A stretch of DNA of 64,000 nucleotides from contig JAGYIT010000006.1 of the NCBI GenBank assembly GCA_018402445.1, positions 1 through 64,000 of the forward strand. Direction: 5' to 3'. Positions 27,770 to 37,629 of this stretch are shown piece after piece; within the stretch, counting starts at the first letter, position 1; every line of letters begins with the position of its first letter. The notes under the pieces are model-generated. The model was not told the origin of the DNA. It worked only from the letters and a program-made list of their open reading frames with translations, and did not search any database. The position numbers and the translations under genes were made by a program. This DNA is from Akkermansiaceae bacterium (lineage in GTDB: Bacteria > Verrucomicrobiota > Verrucomicrobiia > Verrucomicrobiales > Akkermansiaceae).

Positions 27770-28915
27770 ATGCCATCCACTTCACATTTCAAAAAAAGGG
27801 TTCTCATAATCCAGGAGCATACTCCCCATTACCGGAAGCGGTTTTTCAACGACCTAAGGGATCATCTCGCGCTACGGGGGATCTTGCTCGACCTCGCGCA
27901 TGGTGGTCAAACGCTAGATCGGGTTATTCAAGGTTCTCTCGTATGGTCGCATCCAGTCCGTATTCCAAGAATAGGTCCGCTCGCCTGGCACCACCTGAGA
28001 GGTCTTGCGCATGGAGTCGATTTAATAATCGTCCCGCAGGAACTGAAGTATCTCCATTGTCATCTGCTTCTGCTGAAAAGCCGCATGACCGGCACCCGTT
28101 TCGCCTACTGGGGGCACGGTCGGAATTTCCAGGCAAGCGACGCTGGAAGCATTCCAGAGCGGATCAAAGAATTGCTATCCCGGCAAGTTCACTGGTGGTT
28201 CGCGTACAACGACCTCAGTGCGGAAATCGTCCGCGATATCGGGTTCCCTGCGGAACGCATCACATCGGTGGGTAACACAATCGATACTAGGCACCTGATT
28301 CAGCTCAGGCAGGCAGTCACCGGGAACGACCTTCGCAAGGTGCGAGCGGAACTGAAAACCACGTCCTCCCATATTGCTGTTTATACTGGAGGGCTCTATG
28401 CAACCAAGCGTATTGGTTTCCTTCTACGCTCGGCAATCACGATACGTGAGTCTTTGCCGGATTTCGAATTGATTGTGATCGGCACGGGGCCGGAACTCCA
28501 TCAGGTAGCCGAAGCCTCGCAGAAGCATCCCTGGATTCACGTAATAGGATCAAAGAACGACGAAGAGAAAGTGCCCTATTGGGCTTTGTCCAACGTGCTT
28601 CTCATGCCTGGTGGGGTGGGCCTGGTGATTCTCGATTCATTCGCTCTCGGGGTGCCGATGGTTACCACTAAAACCCATCTACATGGCCCGGAAATCGCTT
28701 ATCTCAACGACGGTAAGAATGGCTTGATGGTCGCATGCGGCGAGTCATCCGATGCTTATGCGAAAGAGGTCGTGAACCTCCTGCGGGATCAAGAGCGACT
28801 TGATCTTTTACGGAACGGCGCACTCAAATCGGCATTACATCACGATATTGAGACCATGGTGGAAAATTTTTCGAATGGAATTGTCAAAGCGCTCGAATAT
28901 CCAGTGGGGCACTAG
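27770..28915 (+). CDS. GT4 family glycosyltransferase
   Basis: A 381-residue GT-B enzyme. The N-terminal domain contains VLIIQEHTPHYRKRFFNDL and a WGHGRNFQ segment. The C-terminal domain starts IAVYTGGLYATKRIGFLL, with LIVIGTGPELHQV and LMPGGVGLVILDSFALGVPMVTT, which corresponds to the nucleotide-sugar binding EX7E region although the first acidic residue is replaced by GVG. I choose ATG 27770 over the longer frame because the domain starts there. Confidence 0.85.
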   Translation: MPSTSHFKKRVLIIQEHTPHYRKRFFNDLRDHLALRGILLDLAHGGQTLDRVIQGSLVWSHPVRIPRIGPLAWHHLRGLAHGVDLIIVPQELKYLHCHLLLLKSRMTGTRFAYWGHGRNFQASDAGSIPERIKELLSRQVHWWFAYNDLSAEIVRDIGFPAERITSVGNTIDTRHLIQLRQAVTGNDLRKVRAELKTTSSHIAVYTGGLYATKRIGFLLRSAITIRESLPDFELIVIGTGPELHQVAEASQKHPWIHVIGSKNDEEKVPYWALSNVLLMPGGVGLVILDSFALGVPMVTTKTHLHGPEIAYLNDGKNGLMVACGESSDAYAKEVVNLLRDQERLDLLRNGALKSALHHDIETMVENFSNGIVKALEYPVGH

Positions 28916-28953
28916 CTTCAGCTTACCCAGTTACAACAAACCGAGTATCATCC

Positions 28954-29649
28954 ATGAATATGCAACAATCGAAGCTGTTTATCAAAAACCTCGTCGGCAA
29001 AGATCTCAGAATATCTCCCCAGATCAAGATTCCGCTGGAGCATTACGGGACGGAATATGGAGGATGGTCGGTTCCGGCGGGATCGGTGAAGGAGGATTCG
29101 GTGGTGTACTCCTTCGGCATCGGAGAGGACGCTTCGTGGGATCTAGGTTTGATTGCGGCGAGGGATTGCACTGTCCACGGCTTCGATCCGACTCCGAAAT
29201 CCTTAGAATGGGTGAAGAATAACATATCCGAACCTAGGATGATCATTCATTCTCTGGCTTTGTCCCATGAGAATGGATTCATCGACCTGTGGTTGCCCGC
29301 CAACCCGGATCACGTTTCCGCCAGCTGCCGCCCCTCACGTAACCATTCGGATGTCAAGCTGCGTGTTGCGGCCAAAACGGTCACTGCTATCATGGGAGAG
29401 CTCGGACACGATCATGTGGATATACTGAAAATGGACATCGAAGGAGCTGAGTATCCCGTTATCGAAGGAATAATCCAGGACGGGAGCATCGCACGGATAG
29501 GTGCCCTATTAATCGAATTCCACCATTGGATGCCAGCGTTCCGCCTCCAGGACACGAAAGAAGCCTTGAAAAAGCTGGAAGACTCGGGGTTCCTGCCGGC
29601 GTGGGTTTCACCGTCCAATCATGAAGTGCTATTTGCCCGAAAAGGATGA
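28954..29649 (+). CDS. FkbM family methyltransferase (2)
   Basis: A 231-residue protein with VVYSFGIGEDASWDLGLIA, VHGFDPTPKSLEW and the FkbM signature ILKMDIEGAEYPVIEGI. The glycine-rich motif I is less canonical than in the 26055 gene (FGIGED). The C-terminal LLIEFHHWMPAF resembles the family's closing strand. It is probably a glycan O-methyltransferase in the same operon as the GT2 gene that follows. Confidence 0.85.
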   Translation: MNMQQSKLFIKNLVGKDLRISPQIKIPLEHYGTEYGGWSVPAGSVKEDSVVYSFGIGEDASWDLGLIAARDCTVHGFDPTPKSLEWVKNNISEPRMIIHSLALSHENGFIDLWLPANPDHVSASCRPSRNHSDVKLRVAAKTVTAIMGELGHDHVDILKMDIEGAEYPVIEGIIQDGSIARIGALLIEFHHWMPAFRLQDTKEALKKLEDSGFLPAWVSPSNHEVLFARKG

Positions 29650-29728
29650 TCCAAATCATTAAGCTCCACCAATACCCATTCTTTTGTCCTCAGACTTTCA
29701 ATCCGTCCTGCCTGTGGGCAACACACCT

Positions 29729-30583
29729 ATGGACTCGATTTCCAGTCAATCCGCAGCGAAGGAGGTCTCGCCTACATTCCGCCGTGTCGCGGTGTTGCTC
29801 ACCTGTTTCAACCGGCGGGATCTAACGATGGAATGCCTCACACGCTTGTTCAGCCAAACCGGGCTGGGCGGACTGAAAATCGAGGTGACGTTGGTTGATG
29901 ACGGATCCTCAGACGGCACCGGAAACGCCGTTGAAGCAAAATTTCCGGGAGTTTCCGTGCTAAGGGGGGACGGTTCGCTTTATTGGTGCGGCGGCATGCG
30001 ACGCGCCTGGAGTCATGCAGCGCAGAGTGCCCCGGACGGTTACCTTTTGTTGAACGATGACACCTTCCTCCGGCCCGAAGCGCTTGGCGAGCTCATACGA
30101 ATATGCGGTAGTCCGAGAAACCGAGTCATTGGCGTCGCATCCATCGTAGATCCAACAACCGACCGTATGAGTTATGGCGGAGTCTTGGCAAATCAACAAC
30201 TTGCCCAGCCGAATGGTCACCCAGCCGAATGCGCCACTTTCAACGCAAATTGCGTGCTCGTTCCCAAGGCGGTGTTCGAAGAGATCGGCATGCTACATTC
30301 CGGCTATCGGCACGCGATGGGAGATACCGATTATGGATTCATGGCACGCCGGTGCGGGATTCGTATCCTTTCCAGTGGCACTTATCTCGGAGAATGCCCG
30401 CTAAATCTGGGTCGCGGCATGTGGCGGAACCGTAGTCTTTCCCGGCTTGAACGTTTGCGCGCGCTACAGAATCCGAAAGAATTACCTTGGAAGGAATGGG
30501 TTGAGTTCAACCGCCGCAATGCCGGATGGATCTGGCCATACCGTTGCGTGTCGCCCATCCTTCGCATCCTCCTCGGCCGTTGA
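29729..30583 (+). CDS. GT2 family glycosyltransferase
   Basis: A 284-residue GT-A enzyme: VAVLLTCFNRRDLTMECL, VTLVDDGSSDGTGNAV, and LLLNDDTFLRPEAL holding the metal-binding DD. DTDYGFMARRCG resembles the substrate-binding EDxDxxxR motif of rhamnosyl/galactofuranosyl transferases. A TTG at 29684 would extend it by 15 residues; the ATG at 29729 seems more likely. The cluster context suggests transfer onto the lipid-linked repeat unit. Confidence 0.87.
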   Translation: MDSISSQSAAKEVSPTFRRVAVLLTCFNRRDLTMECLTRLFSQTGLGGLKIEVTLVDDGSSDGTGNAVEAKFPGVSVLRGDGSLYWCGGMRRAWSHAAQSAPDGYLLLNDDTFLRPEALGELIRICGSPRNRVIGVASIVDPTTDRMSYGGVLANQQLAQPNGHPAECATFNANCVLVPKAVFEEIGMLHSGYRHAMGDTDYGFMARRCGIRILSSGTYLGECPLNLGRGMWRNRSLSRLERLRALQNPKELPWKEWVEFNRRNAGWIWPYRCVSPILRILLGR

Positions 30584-30600
30584 AACGGCTCTCCCATAAG

Positions 30601-31793
30601 ATGGAAAACCAAGCTCCGCCAAAACTCGCGCCGCCCCGCCTGCTGATCGTCGGCCAGACGCCGCCGCCCTGGCATGGCCAGGCGGTGGCGACGAAGATGC
30701 TCTTCGACCATGACTGGGGTGAGCGCCAGGTGGAGACCCTGCGGATGGCCTACAGCGATGAGATGCACTCGGTGGGGCGGTTTGAGCCGAGGAAGATTTT
30801 CCATCTCCTCGGACTGATCCGTGCGACGCGCAAGCTGCTTGCCGGAAATCCCAACACGATCCTGTTCTATCCTCCGGCCAGCGCGAACTGGATCCCGTTC
30901 CTGCGGGATGTCGCCTACCTTTGTGGGAGTGCGGAAGAAGGCGGTGGGCACGGTGTTCATCTTCCATGCCTCGGGTCTCGCGGAGTGGGTTTCGAAAAGC
31001 GGTTTGCGCCGCTGGTTGGCGCTCAAAGCCTATGGACAGGCGGATTTCGCGCTGGAAGTGGCTGTTGAATCCATTGCACCGCATGACGTTTTCCGCTCCG
31101 ATGCGTGGGAATGGTGCCCGTGCGCGGCCGAAGTGCCGTTCATGGAGCGCGTAGCGCCGGAGCGCGGCAGGCGACTCGAGGCGCTCTTTGTCGGAAGCCT
31201 GCAGGAGGGCAAAGGTATCCTGGAGATCGTGAAGACAGCGGCGGTCCTGCAGGAGCGCGGCTACGGGGATCGCATACGCCTGAAGGTGGTTGGCAGGTGG
31301 TTTTCCGATGAGTTCCGTCAGGAGACCGAGCGGTTGGTGAAAGCGCTGGGTGTGGGGGACACGGTACTCCTGGCGGGCGAGCTGACGGGCGAGGCGAAGT
31401 GGCAGGCATACCGGGAGGCGGACATCTTCTTTTTCCCTTCCCACTACCGGTCGGAGGCTTCTCCCATCGTCCTGATGGAAGCGCTGGGAGCCGGCCTGCC
31501 GGTGGTGACCACGAACTGGAGGGGCATCCCCACCCTGATGGAGGGTTGCGAATCCGGCTGGCTGCTGCCGACCAGGAGTCCTGAACGTTACGCCGACGCC
31601 CTAATCGAGATCGAGGGCAGGCGGAAGCGATTTTCCCGGCTTTTGCGGGAAGCTTCGCGGCGGCTTTATGAAGGTCGTTACCAGTCCGGAGCATTTCACC
31701 GGCAGGATCGAGCGGGCGCTGGATCGCCGCTGGCCTCTCCGTCCCGGTGCATCGAAGGATGCAGCGTCTTCGGAGCACGAAAACGCACGTGCG
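30601..31793 (+). pseudogene. GT4 glycosyltransferase with two apparent frameshifts
   Basis: From ATG 30601 the frame reads LLIVGQTPPPWHGQAVATKM and then PFLRDVAYL. At about 30922-30930 one extra base moves it to KKAVGTVFIFHASGLAEW, EALFVGSLQEGKGILEIV, LKVVGRWFSDEF and FPSHYRSEASPIVLMEALGA, the full GT4 C-terminal domain. A second single-base insertion near 31681 leads to PEHFTGRIERAL, the family end. Every domain is well preserved, so the two +1 shifts look like consensus errors or very recent damage. The 3' end is indefinite; I stop it at the next gene's start. Confidence 0.8.
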
Positions 31794-32977
31794 TTGCGGG
31801 TCTTGCAGGTTTTCAACCAATACGCGGAGCAAGGCGGCGAGGAGGTCTGGGTGGATCAGGTGACATCGTCTGAGCGGCGAGCGGCTGAGGATCCACGAGC
31901 TGCGCTTCCAGAGCCGGGCATGGAAAATGCGCGGTGCGCCCTCACGGCTCACGCAGGCCTGGCGGATGTGGGACAACCCCGAATCCCGTCGGCGGTTGCG
32001 GCGCGAAGCGGACACCCTGCATCCCGACGTGATGCTCTTTCACAATCTCATCCCCGTGGCTTCCTTCGGCCTCTATCGATGAGGCGCGGCGATTGGGTGT
32101 CCCTGTGATCCAATACATCCACAACTTCCGTCCTTTCAGCCCATCCGGAACGCTCTGGCACGGTGGGCGGGTGCGGGACGAGGCGCTGCATGGCAACCCA
32201 TGGCCCGAGGTCATCGGGCGTTCCTGGGAGCGTTCGCTGACGAAAACCGCATTGCTGGCCTTCCAGCTTCACAGGCTCAAGGCAAGCGGCTGGCTGGATA
32301 AGGTGGATCATTGGATCGCGGTTTCCGATTTCATGCGCGGAAAGTTCATCGAGGCGGGAATCCCGGAACACAAGGTCTCCACGCTCCGCCATTGCTGGAC
32401 CCCCAAATCGAACGGCGTATCCACTATGGACGATGGCTACTACCTGTTTCTCGGTCGCCTTGTGCCCGAGAAAGGGGTGGGGATGCTACTGGATACTTGG
32501 CGAAGACTCGAAAAGCTCCTGGGAGCTGCTTGTCCAAGGTTGGTCATCGCGGGGACAGGCCCGGAGGAGGCGAAGGTCATCGCGGGCGCGAATGCCAGCC
32601 AACGCATCGAATTCGCGGGCTTCGTTTCCGGCGAGGCGAAGTCCAGGCTGCTGAACGGCTGCCGGGCGGTGCTCGCCCCCTCGATCTGGTGGGAGCCGCT
32701 CGGCCTCATCGTTTATGAGGCCTACGACTACGGCAAGCCGGTGATCGCCGCGCGCTCCGGGGGATTGGTGGAGACCGTGTGCGAAGGTGAAGGTGGTTTC
32801 CTGCATATTCCCGGCGATTCGGACTCCATGGTGGAAGCGATTTTGAAGCTCGAGGAAACCGGACACGCTGGCCGGGTGGCCATGGGGACAACCGGCCGGA
32901 AATGGTTACTCCAGAATGCAAGCCCGGAGGCTTGGAAAAAGAGTTTTTCGGAAATCGTCGAATCAGTCCGCCGGTAG
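31794..32977 (+). pseudogene. GT4 glycosyltransferase with two apparent frameshifts
   Basis: The likely TTG start at 31794 gives LRVLQVFNQYAEQGGEEVWV. Near 31875-31881 a +1 shift leads to RLRIHELRFQSRAWK and HPDVMLFHNLIPVASFGLY. Near 32084 another +1 shift leads to RRLGVPVIQYIHNFRPFSPS and the intact rest: YYLFLGRLVPEKGVGMLL, RLVIAGTGPEEAKVI, APSIWWEPLGLIVYEAYDYG (EX7E) to the end. Intact protein sequence on each side argues against old decay. The TAG stop (32975-32977) is contributed by a REP element. Confidence 0.82.
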
Positions 32978-33489
32978 GGCCGGGCCGGCTCGGTCCGCCC
33001 TGACTGCCATCTACCGCCGGAGGCTATTCTTTCTCTTTGTATTCGCACCGCAGCCGCACCGCCATACGGCGGGAAAGTGGGCGGATCGAGCCGAGTCCGC
33101 CCTACCTTTTTTCTGAACCGCCATTCGGCGGGAAAGTGGGCGCGGCGAGGCCGACCACGCCCTACCGGGTAGGGCGGATCCGGCTCGGTCCGCCGTAATT
33201 ACCTTCTTCCGCCGCGAGGCTATTCTTTCTCTTCGCATTCGCGCCTCAGCCGCACCGCCATTCGGCGGGAAAGTGGGCGGATCGAGCCGAGTCCGCCCTA
33301 CCTTTTTTCTGAACCGCCATTCGGCGGGAAAGTGGGCGCGGCGAGGCCGACCACGCCCTACCGGGTAGGGCGGATCCGGCTCGGTCCGCCGTAATTACCT
33401 TCTTCCGCCGGATTTGTCCTTCACAGCGCAGCGACGTAGGAGGCTATTCTTTTTCTTTCTACGCTCCCCGATCCCTTCTTCTCACTTCA
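32978..33489. repeat. Alternating REP half-elements
   Basis: Two near-identical runs of GGGCGGATCGAGCCGAGTCC-GCCCTACC, a CCGCCATTCGGCGG plus GGCGAGGCCGACCACGCCC hairpin, and a GGTAGGGCGGATCCGGCTCG palindrome ending TCCGCCGT (about 33061-33210 and 33250-33400). The right arm reads CCGCCG instead of CCGCCC in this local subfamily. Confidence 0.75.
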
Positions 33490-34200
33490 ATGACCTCATT
33501 GATCCATCATCTGCCCAAAAGCATCGACGAATCGGCGGACAAGAATCATTTCTATGAGAGCCACTGGAAGCAGGTTGGAATGGATTTGCTAGCCGCCCAT
33601 GCGGGCCCACTGGAGGGACTCAGCCTGTTGGACTATGGGAGCGGCCGCGGCGAGACCTTACGGCTTGCGGCGAAGCAAGGAATGACCGTGCTGGGGACGG
33701 ATGTGGACGAGGAGTGCGTGGAGCTGAGCCTCGCACATGGAGACGCAAGGATCTTGAAGGAAGTGCATGATCCGGTCCTACAGTTCGGAGAGAACAGCTT
33801 CGACGTGGTGACTTGTTTTCACGTGCTGGAGCATGTGGACCGGCCGAAAGAAGTGCTAACAGCGCTCGGCAAGATCGCACGCAGATACGTCGTGGTGGCG
33901 ATTCCGAACCTGCGCCAGCTTCCGAGGCCACGGTTTCTCCGCAAACAGCCGTTCCCCGTGAACGAGGGACACCTGCAAGGATGGGATCACTCGCATTTCC
34001 GGAACCTTGCGGAGAAGCACTGCGGGCTGAAGCTGGTCGCTTGGGGACACGATCATGTGAGGGTGCCTCTGCTAAGTGGCTTGGCCGCGAAAATCGGTGG
34101 CGACCGCCTGGCAATCCGCCTGGAGACTGGGGTATTTTTGAAGATCGCGAAATTTCACTGCAGCTCGGTGATCGCGTTGTTCGAGCGGGATTCGCGGTAG
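33490..34200 (+). CDS. Class I SAM methyltransferase (paralogue A2)
   Basis: A 236-residue methyltransferase clearly homologous to the gene at 22573: KNHFYESHWKQ, LLDYGSGRGETLRLA (motif I with Ser for Cys), GTDVDEECVELS, FDVVTCFHVLEHVDRP and GHLQGWDHSHFRNLAE. It is more GC-rich than its paralogue. It is preceded and followed by REP elements, and its TAG stop (34198-34200) falls in the first REP. The GT4 paralogue follows after a 426-bp repeat spacer. Confidence 0.88.
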   Translation: MTSLIHHLPKSIDESADKNHFYESHWKQVGMDLLAAHAGPLEGLSLLDYGSGRGETLRLAAKQGMTVLGTDVDEECVELSLAHGDARILKEVHDPVLQFGENSFDVVTCFHVLEHVDRPKEVLTALGKIARRYVVVAIPNLRQLPRPRFLRKQPFPVNEGHLQGWDHSHFRNLAEKHCGLKLVAWGHDHVRVPLLSGLAAKIGGDRLAIRLETGVFLKIAKFHCSSVIALFERDSR

Positions 34201-34626
34201 GGCGGATCCCGGGTAGGGCGGATCCGGCTCGGTCCGCCGTAATTACCTTCTTCCGCCGCGAGGCTATTCTTTCTCTCCTCTTCTTCACCTCAGCCGCACC
34301 GCCATACGGCGGATAAGTGGGCGGATCGAGCCGAGTCCGCCCTACCCTTTCTTTCATCTGCGTTCTTAACGTTCATCTGTGGTTTAATTCCTCTTCTCTT
34401 CTGCACCGCAGCCGCACCGCCATGCGGCGGGAGGGTGGGCGCGGCGAGACCAACCACCCGACAGGCTTGTCAGGTGCGTCTTCGCGATCATCGGCAGCTT
34501 AATTCCGCGACGCTGCTCCAGCACGCAGCTGAACAGCCGTGCGGCGGCTTAGTGAGTGCGGCGAATCCGACCACGCCCTACCGGGCTTCTTCCGCCGGAG
34601 GCTATTCTTCCTCTTCAAATTTCAGC
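34201..34626. repeat. REP composites
   Basis: GGTAGGGCGGATCCGGCTCG, CCGCCATACGGCGG and a GGCGGATCGAGCCGAGTCCG tail (to about 34345), then CGTTCATCTGTGG-type filler. A hairpin-like stretch near 34430-34580 resembles the GGGCGCGGCGAG/CCACGCCC class but is interrupted by about 110 bp of unrelated sequence (34450-34560). Confidence 0.7.
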
Positions 34627-35733
34627 ATGCGCATCGCGATCCTCGCCGATTTCCCCGTTAAGCGGCTTCCCGGCTGTGAAGGCGGGCCAACAGGCTATCA
34701 CGCGACTTGGCTGCCGCCGCTGGCGGAGGGCTTAGAACAGATTTCTCACGGCCATGAGATCCACTGGATCTGCTGCACCAAGGAGGTGACCCGCAAGACA
34801 GAAATCAAGGCTTGGGGGCAGACATTCCACTTGCTGCCTCGCAAGAAACTTTCAGTAGAAATCCTCACACGCTTCGTCCGCGAGCGGCGAATGATTGGAG
34901 AATGTTTGGCCTCGCTGAAACCGAATCTGGTCCACGCCTGGGGCACAGAGCAGGGCTACGCGCTGGCAGCCGCAGATTACCCTGCTAGGAAACTGCTTTC
35001 GATCCAAGGAATGCTTCAGCTGTTGTGTGAGCGGGAACGCCAGCCCTGGCTGATGCGGGTGCAGGCACGCAGCGAGAAGCACGTGTTGAGTGCCTTCGAC
35101 CAAATCACGGTGGAGTCCGACTGGGCGGCGGAACGAATCAAGGAATACGCCCCTCATGCCCGACTGGACAAGTTCACCTACGGCGTGGCTCCTGCGTGGT
35201 TAGAAGTGGAGCGCACTCCTGAAGCGCGCCCGCTGGTGGTTTTCGCGGGCACCTTGTCGAGATCAAAGGGGGTAGATACCTTGCTTCAGGCTTTTCGTGA
35301 TTCCAGGCTGCACCAAGTGCGCCTGATCTTGCTAGGGGATGGTCCACTGCGCGGAGAGTCGAGCGAACAGATTTCATTCGCGGGACATGTTCCCCCAGAG
35401 AAGGCTCGGCTGTGGATGTCGAGGGCATGGGCCTTGGTCCACCCCACGCGCGCGGATGTTTGCCCGAACTGCGTGAAAGAGGCGAGGGTGGCGGGGCTCC
35501 CAGTGGTGACCACTCCGGAAGGCGGGCAGGTCGAGTGGGTGACCAATGGCGGCTCCGGCATTTTGCATGAGGCGGGAGATGTCGAGGGCCTTATACTAGC
35601 TATTTTGAAAGTGACGGAGTCGCTGGAGACGAGCCTGCGTATGGGCCAACACGGAAGGCAGGAGTGCCGCGCGGAACTGAGTCCGCGGAAGGCGGTGATG
35701 CGGTGGTTGGACATCGTGGGCCAAGCGACGTGA
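34627..35733 (+). CDS. GT4 family glycosyltransferase (paralogue B2)
   Basis: A 368-residue GT4 enzyme, paralogue of 23309: MRIAILADFPVKRLPG, LVHAWGTEQGYAL, LLSIQGMLQLL, VVFAGTLSRSKGVDTLLQAF, LILLGDGPLRGES and VHPTRADVCPNCVKEARVAGLP-VVTTPEGGQVEW. The ATG at 34627 sits at the start of the N-terminal domain; the longer upstream frame runs through a REP and is rejected. Together with 33490 it repeats the methyltransferase-GT4 order found at 22573-24460. Confidence 0.88.
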   Translation: MRIAILADFPVKRLPGCEGGPTGYHATWLPPLAEGLEQISHGHEIHWICCTKEVTRKTEIKAWGQTFHLLPRKKLSVEILTRFVRERRMIGECLASLKPNLVHAWGTEQGYALAAADYPARKLLSIQGMLQLLCERERQPWLMRVQARSEKHVLSAFDQITVESDWAAERIKEYAPHARLDKFTYGVAPAWLEVERTPEARPLVVFAGTLSRSKGVDTLLQAFRDSRLHQVRLILLGDGPLRGESSEQISFAGHVPPEKARLWMSRAWALVHPTRADVCPNCVKEARVAGLPVVTTPEGGQVEWVTNGGSGILHEAGDVEGLILAILKVTESLETSLRMGQHGRQECRAELSPRKAVMRWLDIVGQAT

Positions 35734-35927
35734 CGTGGTCGAGGCGACGGAACCCTATATTGCAATTTAAAAACTTTCCAAACCGCAGATGAAAATTCAT
35801 ATTATCTTCCTTTCTTATCTGCGTTTTTCACGTTCATCTGCGGTTAAAAAATCTTTTGGAATGGATTTGAGAAGGCTCCGGGCAGGATGCCCGGGCCACG
35901 GTTAGAACGCACCAACAAGCTCTTCAA

Positions 35928-36746
35928 ATGCCGCTGGTATTGATTCACATTCCCAAAACCGCGGGGACCACCTTGCACAAAATTCTCGTCCATCAGAGCG
36001 GCCGCGGTGGAGTGGTGGTGAGGCACGATGCGGATGGACCCATCGACGACGCCTTGGCAGAACGACTTACCGCTGGGAACCACCGCAGCGAAGCGACAGT
36101 CGTGGGACACCAAAGTGTGGGCTTGCACGAGCGGGTCCCGGGCACGCGCTACGTCACCTGTCTCCGCCATCCGGTCGCGCGACTGATTTCCCACTATCAT
36201 CATGCCAAGGCAGATCCGGCGCACTATTTGCACGACGCACTGAAGCAGGGTAACTGGGGGCCGGCGGACTACGTCGAGTCGGGGCTCTCCGGGGAATTAT
36301 CCAACGGAATGGTCCGCATGCTCGCCGGGTTGAAGGACTTTCACCATGGATGTGTGGATGAAGGGACTTTAGAACGTGCACTTCATCATCTCGATACTTT
36401 GTTCGATGCCGTTTTGCTCAGCGATCGTTTCGACGAGGGAGTGCTCTTGCTGGCGCAAGAAAAACACTGGCCGCCGCCTTACTACATCCGTCGGAAGGTC
36501 GGAAAAGATGGCGGCGGTGGGACGGCGCTCACGGCAGAGGAAACCCACCGTATCGAGGCATTGAACACCTTGGATATGAAACTTTACGAACGGGCCGCGT
36601 TGCGTTTTGGAGAAAAAGCGGCGGCCTGCGCGGATTTGCCGGAAAGGCTGGCCCGCTTCCGGGCGCGCAACCGGGCGCTGGGCAAAGGGATTTTCCTGCT
36701 TCGTGAAGCAGCCTACCGCGCAGGAGCAAACATGATTTTCGGCTGA
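35928..36746 (+). CDS. Sulfotransferase family protein
   Basis: A 272-residue protein with PAPS-dependent sulfotransferase motifs. LVLIHIPKTAGTTLHKIL matches the 5'-phosphosulfate binding loop, and YVTCLRHPVARLISHYHHA carries the Arg and Ser of the 3'-phosphate binding motif, as in the Sulfotransfer_2 group. It would transfer sulfate to a glycan hydroxyl. A 194-bp spacer with CGTTCATCTGCGG repeats precedes it. A DUF268 gene follows after 29 bp, so they are likely cotranscribed. Confidence 0.85.
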   Translation: MPLVLIHIPKTAGTTLHKILVHQSGRGGVVVRHDADGPIDDALAERLTAGNHRSEATVVGHQSVGLHERVPGTRYVTCLRHPVARLISHYHHAKADPAHYLHDALKQGNWGPADYVESGLSGELSNGMVRMLAGLKDFHHGCVDEGTLERALHHLDTLFDAVLLSDRFDEGVLLLAQEKHWPPPYYIRRKVGKDGGGGTALTAEETHRIEALNTLDMKLYERAALRFGEKAAACADLPERLARFRARNRALGKGIFLLREAAYRAGANMIFG

Positions 36747-36775
36747 ATGGGACGCGCCTTCCTTTCCAAATCACC

Positions 36776-37540
36776 ATGATGATCCGGGCTATTTTGCGCA
36801 ACGCGGGTATCCATCCCCGGCGCTTGATCTCCGCGCTCCACGGCTGGCGGCGCTATGTCCGGGATCGCGAAAGCTTCCGCGGCAAGAAGTCCTCTGCTCA
36901 TTTTCCTTGGGCCCGGGAGTTGCCGATGCTCACCGAGTGGGACGAAGCCAGCGGCGGCTTCGGCGCATATTTCCTTCAGGATCTCACGGTCGCCCGGTGG
37001 ATCAGGCACGGGAGCCCGGGCAAGCACGTGGACATCGGATCGCGCATTGATGGCTTTGTAGCGAACGTGGCAAGCTTCCGCGAAATTGAAGTAATCGATA
37101 TCAGGCCGGCACCCGGAGAGGTGGCTGGCGTGATTTTTCACCAGCTCGATGTGATGGAAGATCTACCGGAAAAGTGGATCGGCTGCACAGACTCGCTCTC
37201 CTGCTTGCACACGATCGAGCATTTCGGCTTGGGACGCTATGGCGATCCCATCGATCCAGACGGACATACGAAGGGACTCGAACAGCTCAAGAAGATGGTG
37301 CAGCCAGGTGGCGTGCTCTATCTCTCGACGCCGATCGGGCCGGAGCGGATCGAGTTCAATGCGCACCGGGTTTTTGCACCGGAAACACTGATGAGGTGGT
37401 TCGAAGCTGGGTGGACCTTGGAGAAATGCGCTGTCATTGATGATCACAATCATCTCACAGAAGGCACCGACGCCGAGGTCTTGAAGGGCTTCCGCGGCAA
37501 GCTCGGTGTTGGGATCGTTGCAGCGAGAAAGATGGAGTAG
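36776..37540 (+). CDS. DUF268 family methyltransferase-like protein (copy 2)
   Basis: A 254-residue paralogue of the 19563 gene: HVDIGSRIDGFVANVASFRE, GCTDSLSCLHTIEHFGLGRY-GDPIDPDGH and YLSTPIGPERIEFNAHRVFA. The N-terminal ~60 residues are much less similar than the core, so the copies are old or exchanged at the 5' end. A GT11 gene follows, as a GT11 gene follows copy 1 with one GT4 gene between. Confidence 0.88.
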   Translation: MMIRAILRNAGIHPRRLISALHGWRRYVRDRESFRGKKSSAHFPWARELPMLTEWDEASGGFGAYFLQDLTVARWIRHGSPGKHVDIGSRIDGFVANVASFREIEVIDIRPAPGEVAGVIFHQLDVMEDLPEKWIGCTDSLSCLHTIEHFGLGRYGDPIDPDGHTKGLEQLKKMVQPGGVLYLSTPIGPERIEFNAHRVFAPETLMRWFEAGWTLEKCAVIDDHNHLTEGTDAEVLKGFRGKLGVGIVAARKME

Positions 37541-37629
37541 AAAGAGAATCAGCGGCTCCGCACGGTTATCTTTCACTCCTCTCTTGAGGCCCTCCCCAGC
37601 GGTTAGCCGCTACCAAAACATCTCGCACT

